Made by a program: the position numbers and the translations under genes. Under the pieces are notes generated by a model. It saw nothing but the letters and a program-made list of their open reading frames with translations, ran no database searches and was not told where the DNA came from. From an uncultured Leifsonia sp. (GTDB lineage: Bacteria > Actinomycetota > Actinomycetes > Actinomycetales > Microbacteriaceae), in contig NZ_CAMFLC010000027.1 in NCBI RefSeq assembly GCF_945957465.1, forward strand, positions 1 to 52,974: a DNA stretch of 52,974 nt. Reading direction: 5' to 3'. Shown here piece after piece: positions 18,083-25,154 of this stretch. The number at the start of each line of letters is the position of its first letter. The first letter of the stretch is position 1.

Positions 18083-18844
18083 TCAGATCACCGACCAGCC
18101 CGCATCGCTCGGGAGGACGACGCCGTTGACATTGGACGAGTCGTCGCTGAGCAGCCAGGTGATGGCCGCAGCGAGCTCCTCAGCGGTGGCCGGCTGAGGC
18201 ACATTGGTCTGCATGTACGGCGCCATCCGCTCGCCCGCGAAGGCGGAGCGGAACTCCGCCTGGATGTTCGTCATCGTCGCGCCCGGCGCCACCGCGTTGC
18301 AGCGGATGCCCTTCGCTCCGTAGAAGAACGCCGTGCTGCGGGTCAGCCCGTTCACCGCGTGCTTGGAGGCCGTATAGGCCGCACCGGCGGCCGAACCCCG
18401 GAGAGCCGCCTCGGACGAGACGTTGACGATCGTCCCCGAGCCGCGCTCCAGCATGCCGGGCAGAACGGCCCGGGTGAGCCGCATGACCGCCGTCAGGTTC
18501 ACGTTCAGCACGCGGTCCCAGACGGCGTCCTCGACCTCCGCCGGCGGCAGGAAGTCGTCCATGATCCCCGCGATGTTCGCGAGCGAGGTCACCCGTCCGT
18601 CGGCGATCAGCATCAGCTCGGCGACGATGTCCTCGTCGCTCACGTCGCCGGCGAAGGTCACCAGGCGGTCGGACCCGAACTCGTCCGTCAGCGCCGTCAG
18701 GCGCGGCTCGCTGATATCGGTCGCGATGACCGTGGCGCCCTCGGCGAGCAGCCGGACGGCGGTGGCCCGGCCGATCCCGGAGCCTGCGCCCGTCACGATG
18801 ACGCGGGCGTCCGAGAAGCGGCCCTCGACGATGTGCGTCGACAT
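18083..18844 (-). CDS. Short-chain dehydrogenase/reductase
   Basis: 253 aa classical SDR. Nucleotide motif TGAGSGIGRA near residue 20, NNAG-equivalent LANIAGIMDD, catalytic Ser (NVSSEAALRG), YTASK (Tyr and Lys), and the GATMT segment. NAD(P)-dependent oxidoreductase of unknown substrate. Starts 16 nt after the hsp20 stop and has no promoter of its own, so it is probably co-transcribed with hsp20. Confidence 0.88.
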   Translation of the reverse strand: MSTHIVEGRFSDARVIVTGAGSGIGRATAVRLLAEGATVIATDISEPRLTALTDEFGSDRLVTFAGDVSDEDIVAELMLIADGRVTSLANIAGIMDDFLPPAEVEDAVWDRVLNVNLTAVMRLTRAVLPGMLERGSGTIVNVSSEAALRGSAAGAAYTASKHAVNGLTRSTAFFYGAKGIRCNAVAPGATMTNIQAEFRSAFAGERMAPYMQTNVPQPATAEELAAAITWLLSDDSSNVNGVVLPSDAGWSVI

Positions 18845-18860
18845 GGTGCGCGGCCGCCCG

Positions 18861-19292
18861 TCAGGCTTTCGATCCCGCGGTGATCGGGATCTTCGTCGGT
18901 GCGGGCAGCGGCGCGAACGGCACATCGACCTTCAACACGCCCTTGTCGAACGTGGCGGCGATCTTCGCCTGGTCGCTCTGCTGCGGCAGCAGGATGCGAC
19001 GGTAGAAGCTCTGACTGGACTCGCGAACGACGTACTTCTTGTCCTTGTCCTCCTCCTTCTCGTGCTTCTCCGCCTGGATCACGAGCGCTCCCTCGTCGAC
19101 GTTCACGGTGACGTCGCTCTCGTCGAAGTCGGGAAGGTGGACTTCGACGACCAGTTCCTTGTCGTCCTTCGTGTAGATGTCGGTCGTCGGCAGCTTGGTG
19201 CGGCGTGTGCCGAACATGCCGTCCTCGAAGAAGTCCCGCTCCATCCGGCTGAGCTCGGCGAACGGGTCGAAACGGACCAGATTGCGTGCCAT
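18861..19292 (-). CDS. Hsp20/alpha-crystallin small heat-shock protein
   Basis: 143 aa. N-terminal RFDPFAELSRMERDF, alpha-crystallin core (LPDFDESDVTVNVDEGALVI), the conserved ASFDKGVLKV-type motif here as ATFDKGVLKVDVP, and a C-terminal IPI (PTKIPITAG) for oligomer assembly. An ATP-independent holdase, similar in size to mycobacterial HspX, the classic DosR target. ATG 19292 is chosen because GAGAGGA lies about 8 nt upstream; an upstream in-frame ATG at 19310 lacks one. Controlled by DevR box 10. Confidence 0.93.
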   Translation of the reverse strand: MARNLVRFDPFAELSRMERDFFEDGMFGTRRTKLPTTDIYTKDDKELVVEVHLPDFDESDVTVNVDEGALVIQAEKHEKEEDKDKKYVVRESSQSFYRRILLPQQSDQAKIAATFDKGVLKVDVPFAPLPAPTKIPITAGSKA

Positions 19293-19362
19293 GACGGTGT
19301 CCTCTCTCATCGATGTCTGTGAATGACGTCGCTACGCTACGTCGGTGCGCCCGCGGGCCGGA

Positions 19363-19376
19363 GGGCCGAAAGTCCC
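19363..19376 (-). promoter_or_regulatory. DevR-type box 10
   Basis: GGGCCGAAAGTCCC, 70 nt before the hsp20 start. Minus-strand -10 TAGCGT at 19334-19339, a full TANNNT match. Confidence 0.7.
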
Positions 19377-19386
19377 GCGCGCCCAC

Positions 19387-19400
19387 GGGACCTTGGACTC
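19387..19400 (+). promoter_or_regulatory. DevR-type box 11
   Basis: GGGACCTTGGACTC, 36 nt before the second BON gene. -10-like GACCCT at 19424-19429. Its centre is 24 bp from box 10. Confidence 0.6.
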
Positions 19401-19436
19401 ATCCGGCGCCGGGACGTTCGGCGGACCCTGGAGGGC

Positions 19437-20153
19437 ATGAGCATCAGCAACGCACCCGAGTCGCACGCGCCGGCATCCACGCCCGCCGCCCGGACCTTCA
19501 GCGATCTGGCGGTCCGCCGGGCCGTCGAATCCGAGCTCGCCTGGACTCCCGACATCACCGCACCCGGCATCGGGGTCGCCGTCGACGGCGGCGTCGTCAC
19601 CCTCACCGGAGAGGTCGCCACCCTCCACGAGCGCATCGCGGCGGTGGACGCCGCGCAGCGCGTCGCCGGAGTGCGCACGGTCGCCGACGAGCTGCGGCTG
19701 CCCGACACGGCGGCCGAGCCGCACGGCCGCCGTCTGGCGGCGGCCGTCGACGGCATCCTCGCCTGGACAGCCGGTGTGCCGCACGAAGGCATCCGTGCCG
19801 ACGTCGAAGGCAACCACGTGATCCTGACGGGCGAAGTGGAGTGGGACGCGGAGCGCGCGGCGGCCAAGCGTGCGGTCGAGCGCGTCGCGGGCGTCCACTC
19901 GGTCGAGAACCGCATCGAGCTCACCCGCAGGCCGCACGCGGACGACGTCGCAGAGGAAATCCGGAACGCCCTCGTCCGCAACGCGATCCTCGACGCCCGA
20001 CGGATCGTCGTGACGGTCGACGGCGACGAGGTCACCCTGACCGGTGCCGTCAGCTCGTGGACCGAGCACCAGCAGACCATGCGGACCGCCTGGTCGTCGC
20101 CGCACGTGCGGCAGGTGCACGACCGGCTGCGGGTGGAGCCGAAGGAGATCTGA
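19437..20153 (+). CDS. Triple BON-domain protein (paralogue)
   Basis: 238 aa, three BON repeats after an Ala/Pro-rich N terminus (VVTLTGEVAT, HVILTGEVEW, EVTLTGAVSS as cores). Strongly similar to the gene at 3339-4025, including the order and spacing of repeats, so the two arose by duplication. No export signal is visible. ATG 19437 has GGAGGG only 1 nt away, too close for a normal Shine-Dalgarno, and is 36 nt from DevR box 11: predicted leaderless. Confidence 0.88.
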   Translation: MSISNAPESHAPASTPAARTFSDLAVRRAVESELAWTPDITAPGIGVAVDGGVVTLTGEVATLHERIAAVDAAQRVAGVRTVADELRLPDTAAEPHGRRLAAAVDGILAWTAGVPHEGIRADVEGNHVILTGEVEWDAERAAAKRAVERVAGVHSVENRIELTRRPHADDVAEEIRNALVRNAILDARRIVVTVDGDEVTLTGAVSSWTEHQQTMRTAWSSPHVRQVHDRLRVEPKEI

Positions 20154-20174
20154 GCGCGCCGGGCCGGGCGCGCT
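20153..20174 (+). terminator. GC-rich hairpin after the BON gene
   Basis: AGCGCGCC (20153-20160) and GGCGCGCT (20167-20174) with a 6-nt loop, immediately after the BON stop codon and before a convergent USP gene. No U-tract. Confidence 0.4.
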
Positions 20175-20180
20175 GCGGGC

Positions 20181-20211
20181 TCAGAGCCGCGAACTCAGAG
20201 CCGCGAACTCA
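20181..20211. repeat. Tandem 14-nt repeat at a USP stop codon
   Basis: TCAGAGCCGCGAAC occurs twice in tandem (20181-20194, 20195-20208), and the next unit begins with the TCA that is the minus-strand USP stop (20209-20211). Confidence 0.75.
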
Positions 20212-21069
20212 GATCAGGCACTCCGGGGCGACCACGATCGTCGGCACCCGGATCGCCAGGATCAGCGCGTGGCTCACCGAGCCGAGCATCAGCCGGTCGA
20301 GGCCGCGGGCCTGCTCGGTGCCGACCACCAGGAGGGCCGCATCGTCGAGGCTCGACAGGATCGCGTTCCTCGGGTCGTCGCGCACCAGCCGGGCGGTGAC
20401 GGTCAGATCCGGGTTCGCGTCGCGCACCGTGCGTGCGACCGACTGGAGGATCGCGTCGTGCTCGGCTTGGAGGTCGACGCTGAAGCGACCGTCCGGCTGC
20501 TGCACCTCGGGCAGCCCCACGAGCGGCTCCAGCCACGCGTGCACGATCCTCAGCTCACCACCCAGCCGCCTGGCCTCCCGCGCAGCGAAACGCGCCGCCT
20601 TCATCGACACCTCGGACCCGTCGACCCCGACCACCACCGCGGTGCTCCCCTCCTCGGGAACCCCCGGGATGATGGCAACGGCGCCGCGCGCGACCGCGGC
20701 GAGCTGGGCGCCCAGCGACCAGTCGTACCGCACGTGCGGCCAATGCCGCGGACCGGTCCCGACGACGACCAGGGTGTCGGCGCGCGAGAAACCGCGCAAC
20801 TCGTCCCGCCGGTCGCCGGCCATGACGTGCGTGCTGATCCGCAGGCCGTCGTTGGCCTCGGAGACGCGCTGCGCCTCGGCATCCGCCGCGACGTGACGCC
20901 GCGCGACGAGCTCACTGGTGACCACCTGGCCGGGTGCGAGCGCGGCAGGGTCTTCCACGTCGACGAGCACGATGCCGTCGTGCTCCGCCTTCGCCCGCTG
21001 CACCGCCCACTCCAATGCGACGCCCGACTCGAGCGAGCCGTCCCATCCGACGATCGTCCTGTCGCTCAT
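20209..21069 (-). CDS. Tandem universal stress protein
   Basis: 286 aa, two Usp domains. The first contains RYDWSLGAQLA (compare 14729-15628); the second starts at VVVGVDGSEVSM and ends with VVGTEQARGLDRLMLGSVSH. Its start ATG overlaps the stop of the upstream USP gene (ATGA), giving a translationally coupled USP pair behind DevR box 12. Confidence 0.9.
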   Translation of the reverse strand: MSDRTIVGWDGSLESGVALEWAVQRAKAEHDGIVLVDVEDPAALAPGQVVTSELVARRHVAADAEAQRVSEANDGLRISTHVMAGDRRDELRGFSRADTLVVVGTGPRHWPHVRYDWSLGAQLAAVARGAVAIIPGVPEEGSTAVVVGVDGSEVSMKAARFAAREARRLGGELRIVHAWLEPLVGLPEVQQPDGRFSVDLQAEHDAILQSVARTVRDANPDLTVTARLVRDDPRNAILSSLDDAALLVVGTEQARGLDRLMLGSVSHALILAIRVPTIVVAPECLI

Positions 21070-21539
21070 GAGCGGGACTCCTTCGTGGACTTCTGGTCCT
21101 TCTCCGGGCGCACCACGAGCACCGGGCAGTCTGCTTGAGTCGTGCAGTACAGGCTCACCGAGCCGAGGAACGGCGACGCCAGTTCGCTGAGCCCACGGCT
21201 GCCCACGACCAGGACGTCCGCGCCGTGCGAGGCGTCGACCAGCACCTTGCCCGCGTGACCGGGTTCGGCGTGCACGGTCACCCACTCGGGCTGGACGTTC
21301 CCGAACTCCTCCCGCACGAGGTCGTCGAGGATCCCGGCGGCGACCACTTTGGGCGCCCGGGCCGGGTTCGGGAAGTACGCGTCATACATGGACGTGGACG
21401 GCTGCCAGGCCATCACGACGTCGAGCCGCGCATCCAGAGCGCGGGCCAGCCGCACCGCCTGATGGAACGCCCTCTTGGACTGCTCCGAACCATCCACCCC
21501 GCACACCACCGGCGGAGCCGTCATTCGCGACCTCTGCAT
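21066..21539 (-). CDS. Single-domain universal stress protein
   Basis: 157 aa, canonical Usp fold (VVCGVDGSEQSKRAF, then GSRGLSELASPFLGSVS near the end). ATG 21539 is preferred because GGGAGG lies 7 nt upstream; the internal ATG 21524 lacks a good site. First gene of the leftward pair. Confidence 0.88.
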   Translation of the reverse strand: MQRSRMTAPPVVCGVDGSEQSKRAFHQAVRLARALDARLDVVMAWQPSTSMYDAYFPNPARAPKVVAAGILDDLVREEFGNVQPEWVTVHAEPGHAGKVLVDASHGADVLVVGSRGLSELASPFLGSVSLYCTTQADCPVLVVRPEKDQKSTKESRS

Positions 21540-21588
21540 GTTCCGGCCTCCCTCGGCCGACTCTGGCCCGCGCCCGCCAGGCGACACA

Positions 21589-21602
21589 GGGCACAAAGTC
21601 CC
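21589..21602 (-). promoter_or_regulatory. DevR-type box 12
   Basis: GGGCACAAAGTCCC, 49 nt before the USP start at 21539. Minus-strand -10-like CAGAGT at 21560-21565. Confidence 0.6.
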
Positions 21603-21613
21603 GCCGGGCGAGC

Positions 21614-21627
21614 GGGACCTTCTGCCC
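21614..21627 (+). promoter_or_regulatory. DevR-type box 13
   Basis: GGGACCTTCTGCCC, 51 nt before the gene at 21679. -10-like TTGTCT at 21651-21656. Its centre is 25 bp from box 12. Confidence 0.6.
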
Positions 21628-21678
21628 TACAGCTCTGCCTGTTCGAGCGCTTGTCTGGCCGGGACACGAGGAGGAGCC

Positions 21679-23649
21679 ATGTTCACCGATCGCAGCCAAG
21701 CCGGGCATTCGCTCGCGGATCGTCTGCGCGATCTTCGGGATTCCGACGCCGTCGTCCTCGGCCTTCCACGCGGCGGGGTGCCCGTCGCCGCGGTGGTCGC
21801 AGAGGAGCTCGCGCTGCCGCTCGACGTCATCGTGGTGCGCAAACTCGGCATCCCCGGACAGCCGGAGGTCGCGATGGGCGCCATCGGCGAAGGCGGTGCG
21901 GAGGTGTTGAACCCGTCGATCGTCGCTCGCGGCTGGATCTCCGAGGAGGAGGTGGAGGCGGTCGAGGCGAAGGAGCGCGCCGTGCTCGCCCAACGGCTCG
22001 AGCTGCTGCGCGAAGGCCGCGACCCCGTCGACCTGCGCGGGCGGCTGGCGATCGTCGTCGATGACGGGATCGCGACGGGGGCGACCGCGAAGGTCGCCTG
22101 CGTGGTTGCCCGACGGCTCGGGGCGAGGGAGGTGGTCGTCGCCGCGCCCGTGATCTCGCCCAACGCACTGAACGAGTTGGAGGACGCCGACCGGGTCGCC
22201 TGCGTGCTGCTGCCTTCGAGGTTCGAGGCGGTCGGTCAGTACTATCGCGACTTCGGCCAGACCGACGACGAGGAGGTCGTCCGGCTCCTGCACGAGGCGT
22301 CCCTGCGGCCGCGTCGCCCGCGGTTTCCCGAGCCCGACCCGGCCGATCCGCCGGCGATCGCCGAAGTCCAGGCGATGGCGGCACCGCTGCTGACGGAAGC
22401 GGACCTCGAGACCGTCGCCGAGCAGGCGAACCGCGCCCGGTTCATCTGCATCGGCGAGGCGTCGCACGGCACCCACGAGTTCTACACCTGGCGGGCCGCA
22501 CTCACCAAGCGGCTGATCGCGCGAGGAGACGTCCGCTGGATCGGCGTCGAGGGCGATTGGCCCGACTGCTTCCGCATCGACCAGTGGGTCCGCGGTCGCA
22601 CCGAGCAGTGGGAGGACGCCCGGCAACTGCTTTCCGGGTTCGAACGGTGGCCGCGCTGGATGTGGGCGAACACCGAGGTGGCCGACTTTCTGGAGTGGCT
22701 GCACTCCTGGAACCTCGGCCAGGAGCCGAGCAGACGCGTCGGGTTCTACGGCTTGGACGTCTACTCGCTGTGGGAGTCGCTGGAGGCGGTCATCGACTGG
22801 CTCGCGGCGAACGCACCGGACGCCGTCCCGACGGCACTGCGGGCGTGGCGCTGCTTCGAGCCGTACGGGGAGGATCCGCAGGACTACGCCTGGGCCACCC
22901 GGCTGGTGCCGGCCAGTTGCGAGCCCGATGTGATCGCGCTCCTCACGAGCGTGCGCGAGCATGCCGGCCACGCTGCTGCCGGCTTCGACGACGACGAGTC
23001 GCGGCTCGACGTGCTGCAGAACGCGCTGACCGCGGCGGACGCCGAGCACTACTACCGGGTCATGCTGCAGGGCGACCGCGAGTCGTGGAACATCCGCGAC
23101 ACGCACATGGCCGACACCGCAGACCGGCTCGCGGAGCGCGCCGGCCCGGACAGCCGGGGCGTCGTCTGGGCGCACAACACGCACGTCGGCGACGCGCGCG
23201 GCACCACGATGGGCAACGAGGGCATGGTCAACATCGGCGAACTGCTACGGGAGCGGCACGGCTTGGACGATGTCTTCCTCGTCGGGTTCGCCTCCCGGGG
23301 AGGAACGGTGATCGCCGGCGCATCGTGGGGCGCGACGGAGAAGGTGTACCCGCTGCCGAAGGCGAAGGCGGGCAGCCACGAAGATCTGCTCGGGAGGGCG
23401 CTCCCCGCCCCCGCCGTGCTGCGGTTCGCGGCAGCGGAAGGCACCGAATGGCTCACCCGCCAGCGCGGGCACCGCGCCGTCGGCGTCGTCTACGATCCGC
23501 GTCGAGAGACCGGCAACTATGTGCCGACGGTCATGGGGCGCCGCTACGACGCGCTGCTCTGGATCCCGGAGACGACCGCGCTCACCCCGCTGGCCCACGA
23601 GCCCCACCCGGAGTCGCCGGAACTCGAGACGGAGCCGTCGGGGTTCTGA
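21679..23649 (+). CDS. Phosphoribosyltransferase - erythromycin esterase-like fusion
   Basis: 656 aa. Residues 1 to about 215 are a phosphoribosyltransferase-like domain (GLPRGGVPVAAVV, VDDGIATGATAKVA). Residues about 235-640 are an erythromycin-esterase/succinoglycan-biosynthesis-type domain, with GEASHGTHEFY, EGDWPDCF, VVWAHNTHVGDARGTTM and a late VVYDPRRETGNYV. The conserved His/Glu residues of the EreA-type site are present. M. tuberculosis Rv2030c, next to hspX in the DosR regulon, has the same fusion. True substrate unknown; macrolide resistance should not be assumed. Start ATG follows GAGGAGGAG. Confidence 0.9.
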   Translation: MFTDRSQAGHSLADRLRDLRDSDAVVLGLPRGGVPVAAVVAEELALPLDVIVVRKLGIPGQPEVAMGAIGEGGAEVLNPSIVARGWISEEEVEAVEAKERAVLAQRLELLREGRDPVDLRGRLAIVVDDGIATGATAKVACVVARRLGAREVVVAAPVISPNALNELEDADRVACVLLPSRFEAVGQYYRDFGQTDDEEVVRLLHEASLRPRRPRFPEPDPADPPAIAEVQAMAAPLLTEADLETVAEQANRARFICIGEASHGTHEFYTWRAALTKRLIARGDVRWIGVEGDWPDCFRIDQWVRGRTEQWEDARQLLSGFERWPRWMWANTEVADFLEWLHSWNLGQEPSRRVGFYGLDVYSLWESLEAVIDWLAANAPDAVPTALRAWRCFEPYGEDPQDYAWATRLVPASCEPDVIALLTSVREHAGHAAAGFDDDESRLDVLQNALTAADAEHYYRVMLQGDRESWNIRDTHMADTADRLAERAGPDSRGVVWAHNTHVGDARGTTMGNEGMVNIGELLRERHGLDDVFLVGFASRGGTVIAGASWGATEKVYPLPKAKAGSHEDLLGRALPAPAVLRFAAAEGTEWLTRQRGHRAVGVVYDPRRETGNYVPTVMGRRYDALLWIPETTALTPLAHEPHPESPELETEPSGF

Positions 23650-23682
23650 GCCGAGGATCGGTAAGCGGTGTCCCGGACTGCT

Positions 23683-23695
23683 GGGGCGGTGCCCC
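23683..23695 (+). terminator. Short hairpin after the esterase fusion gene
   Basis: GGGGC-GGT-GCCCC followed by a CTCTCTC stretch; only 5 bp, weak. Confidence 0.3.
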
Positions 23696-23738
23696 CTCTC
23701 TCGCGGCGAATGACAGAAGTGGCCGTTACGATCGCTGC

Positions 23739-24272
23739 ATGCCCCGGTTCGACGCGCCCTCTCGTTGCAGCAGCGGGTCGTCCGTCGGGTTCCGCTGGTT
23801 CGGCGTGCCGAGCGCGAACCGAGGCGAGGACCTGCAGGTCGCTACGGAGGCGTTCATGGCTGCGCTGAAGCCCCAGGGGCGCGTCTGGAACCCATTCGCA
23901 GAGCGGATGGCACGCTCGGAGTTCCGGGATCGGGTTCGAGCCGCGGCTCGGGGGGAACTCGAACCGGTGGATGAGGTCAAGCCGGTCGATGTACGCAATC
24001 CGCCGCCGCTGTACGAAATCCGATGGCAGGACATCCCTGTCACTGATCGAGATGGCGACCGCATCGTCCACGGCACGGCTCTGGTGCGGATGTACCACTC
24101 CGAACCGACCGCGGTGCCGGATCACTTCGTCGGACACCACATCCACGAGAAGCTGATCGATGTCGAAGACGTGAACCGTAAGCAGAATGCCGAGATCCGA
24201 GTCGCGCTGTCGTTCTACCGCCTGGGTGAGTCCACCGGTTGGGGGATCGACATCGACACCGGCGGTGTATAG
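23739..24272 (+). CDS. Hypothetical protein, candidate HigB/RelE-like toxin of a TAC module
   Basis: 177 aa, not confidently recognised. The C-terminal half reads LYEIRWQ, then a basic/aromatic strand ALVRMYHSEP, then VGHHIHEKL and QNAEIRVALSFY. That order loosely recalls HigB/RelE toxins (EIRW-type strand, hydrophobic strand with Lys/His, then a helix). It directly precedes an XRE regulator and a SecB-like gene, as in the toxin-antitoxin-chaperone locus Rv1955-Rv1957. A TACGAT -10-like element (23727-23732) ends 6 nt before the ATG, suggesting leaderless expression. Less GC-rich than its neighbours. Toxin role is inference. Confidence 0.55.
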   Translation: MPRFDAPSRCSSGSSVGFRWFGVPSANRGEDLQVATEAFMAALKPQGRVWNPFAERMARSEFRDRVRAAARGELEPVDEVKPVDVRNPPPLYEIRWQDIPVTDRDGDRIVHGTALVRMYHSEPTAVPDHFVGHHIHEKLIDVEDVNRKQNAEIRVALSFYRLGESTGWGIDIDTGGV

Positions 24273-24273
24273 T
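24268..24273 (+). promoter_or_regulatory. -10 element TATAGT before the XRE gene
   Basis: TATAGT overlaps the stop codon of the upstream gene and ends 9 nt before ATG 24283, so transcripts would have almost no leader. No convincing -35 element is visible. Confidence 0.4.
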
Positions 24274-24282
24274 TTTTACTCT

Positions 24283-24654
24283 ATGAACGAGGACGAGGTC
24301 GCGCGAATCGACGCGCTCGCGGAGGATCTGGTGGCCGAGCACCGCATTCTCATGCAGACCCTCGTCGCTCATCGCAAGGCGCATGAGCTGACACAGGAGA
24401 CGGTCGCAGAGCGCATGGGCGTAAGCCAACCGACCGTGGCAGCGTTCGAACGCTACGACGCCAACCCGACTCTCTCGACGATCCGTCGGTACGCGCTGGC
24501 TGTCGGCGCCGGTATCCGCCATCACGTCGACGACCGCTGCAGTGACCCCGAGACCGAGCTCCGGATGATCGCGGCCGGCTCCGACTTCCAATGGCAGCAC
24601 AAGCCGGTGCTGGGGTGGTCTCAGAGCGCGGTCCTGGAGACCAAGCTTGTCTGA
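24283..24654 (+). CDS. XRE-family regulator, candidate antitoxin
   Basis: 123 aa. Helix-turn-helix at about residues 35-90 (LTQETVAERMGVSQPTVAAF) of Cro/C1 type, followed by a C-terminal extension rich in aromatic residues (FQWQHKPVLGW). In TAC systems the antitoxin HigA1 carries a C-terminal chaperone-addiction extension bound by its SecB-like partner; this tail could play that part (inference). Lies 10 nt after the candidate toxin gene and overlaps the SecB-like gene by 8 nt. No Shine-Dalgarno is evident. Confidence 0.8.
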   Translation: MNEDEVARIDALAEDLVAEHRILMQTLVAHRKAHELTQETVAERMGVSQPTVAAFERYDANPTLSTIRRYALAVGAGIRHHVDDRCSDPETELRMIAAGSDFQWQHKPVLGWSQSAVLETKLV

Positions 24655-25105
24655 AGATTCAACCGAGCCCGCCACGGTTGTCCGGTTGGTTCACGACGTG
24701 CAATTGCTGGGCATCCAGCAAACCGAGCTGGCTGCCAGACGCGGCAGCGGTGACGCGATCGAAAACGCTCAGGCGGAGCCTGTGTACGGGCTCAACGTGA
24801 AGGGCGGCGACGGCAGCAACACCTTCCGAGTCGGCCTGCGGACCGAGATCCAGCTAGGCGACGGATCGATCGTGTCAGAGATCGAAGCAGAATACGCCCT
24901 CAGCACGATCCCCTATGCCAGCATCGAGGAGCAGACGAAGATCGACTTCGCCAACGAAGTCGCCATCATGGCAATACTGCCGTTCACACGGCAGGCGATC
25001 GCCGACATCACCGCACGAGTATTCGGCGCAGCGCTCCTCATGCCGATCATTCAGCGCGGGCAGCTCGTCTTCGGCCTTCCCGACTCACGGGAGGCGGAAG
25101 GCTAG
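24647..25105 (+). CDS. SecB-like chaperone protein (TAC type)
   Basis: 152 aa, TTG start overlapping the end of the XRE gene. The central beta strands (YGLNVKGGDGSNTFRVGLR, VSEIEAEYALS) and the terminal part AILPFTRQAIADITARVFGA plus LLMPIIQRGQLVF match the SecB pattern (compare [20 protein letters not shown] in E. coli SecB). Actinobacteria generally lack general secretory SecB and carry SecB-like proteins mostly in toxin-antitoxin-chaperone loci, so the context supports a dedicated chaperone. Identification is from remembered family patterns, not a search. Confidence 0.72.
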   Translation: MSEDSTEPATVVRLVHDVQLLGIQQTELAARRGSGDAIENAQAEPVYGLNVKGGDGSNTFRVGLRTEIQLGDGSIVSEIEAEYALSTIPYASIEEQTKIDFANEVAIMAILPFTRQAIADITARVFGAALLMPIIQRGQLVFGLPDSREAEG

Positions 25106-25154
25106 CAGCGGCTCCGGCGTGTGGCCCATTCACCCACTCCTGTGCTGATCGCAG

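Noticed and set aside
21679-23649. Annotation as a macrolide-resistance gene
   Set aside because: The erythromycin-esterase-like domain belongs to a wide family found in stress regulons; fusion to a phosphoribosyltransferase and the DevR context argue for a metabolic role.
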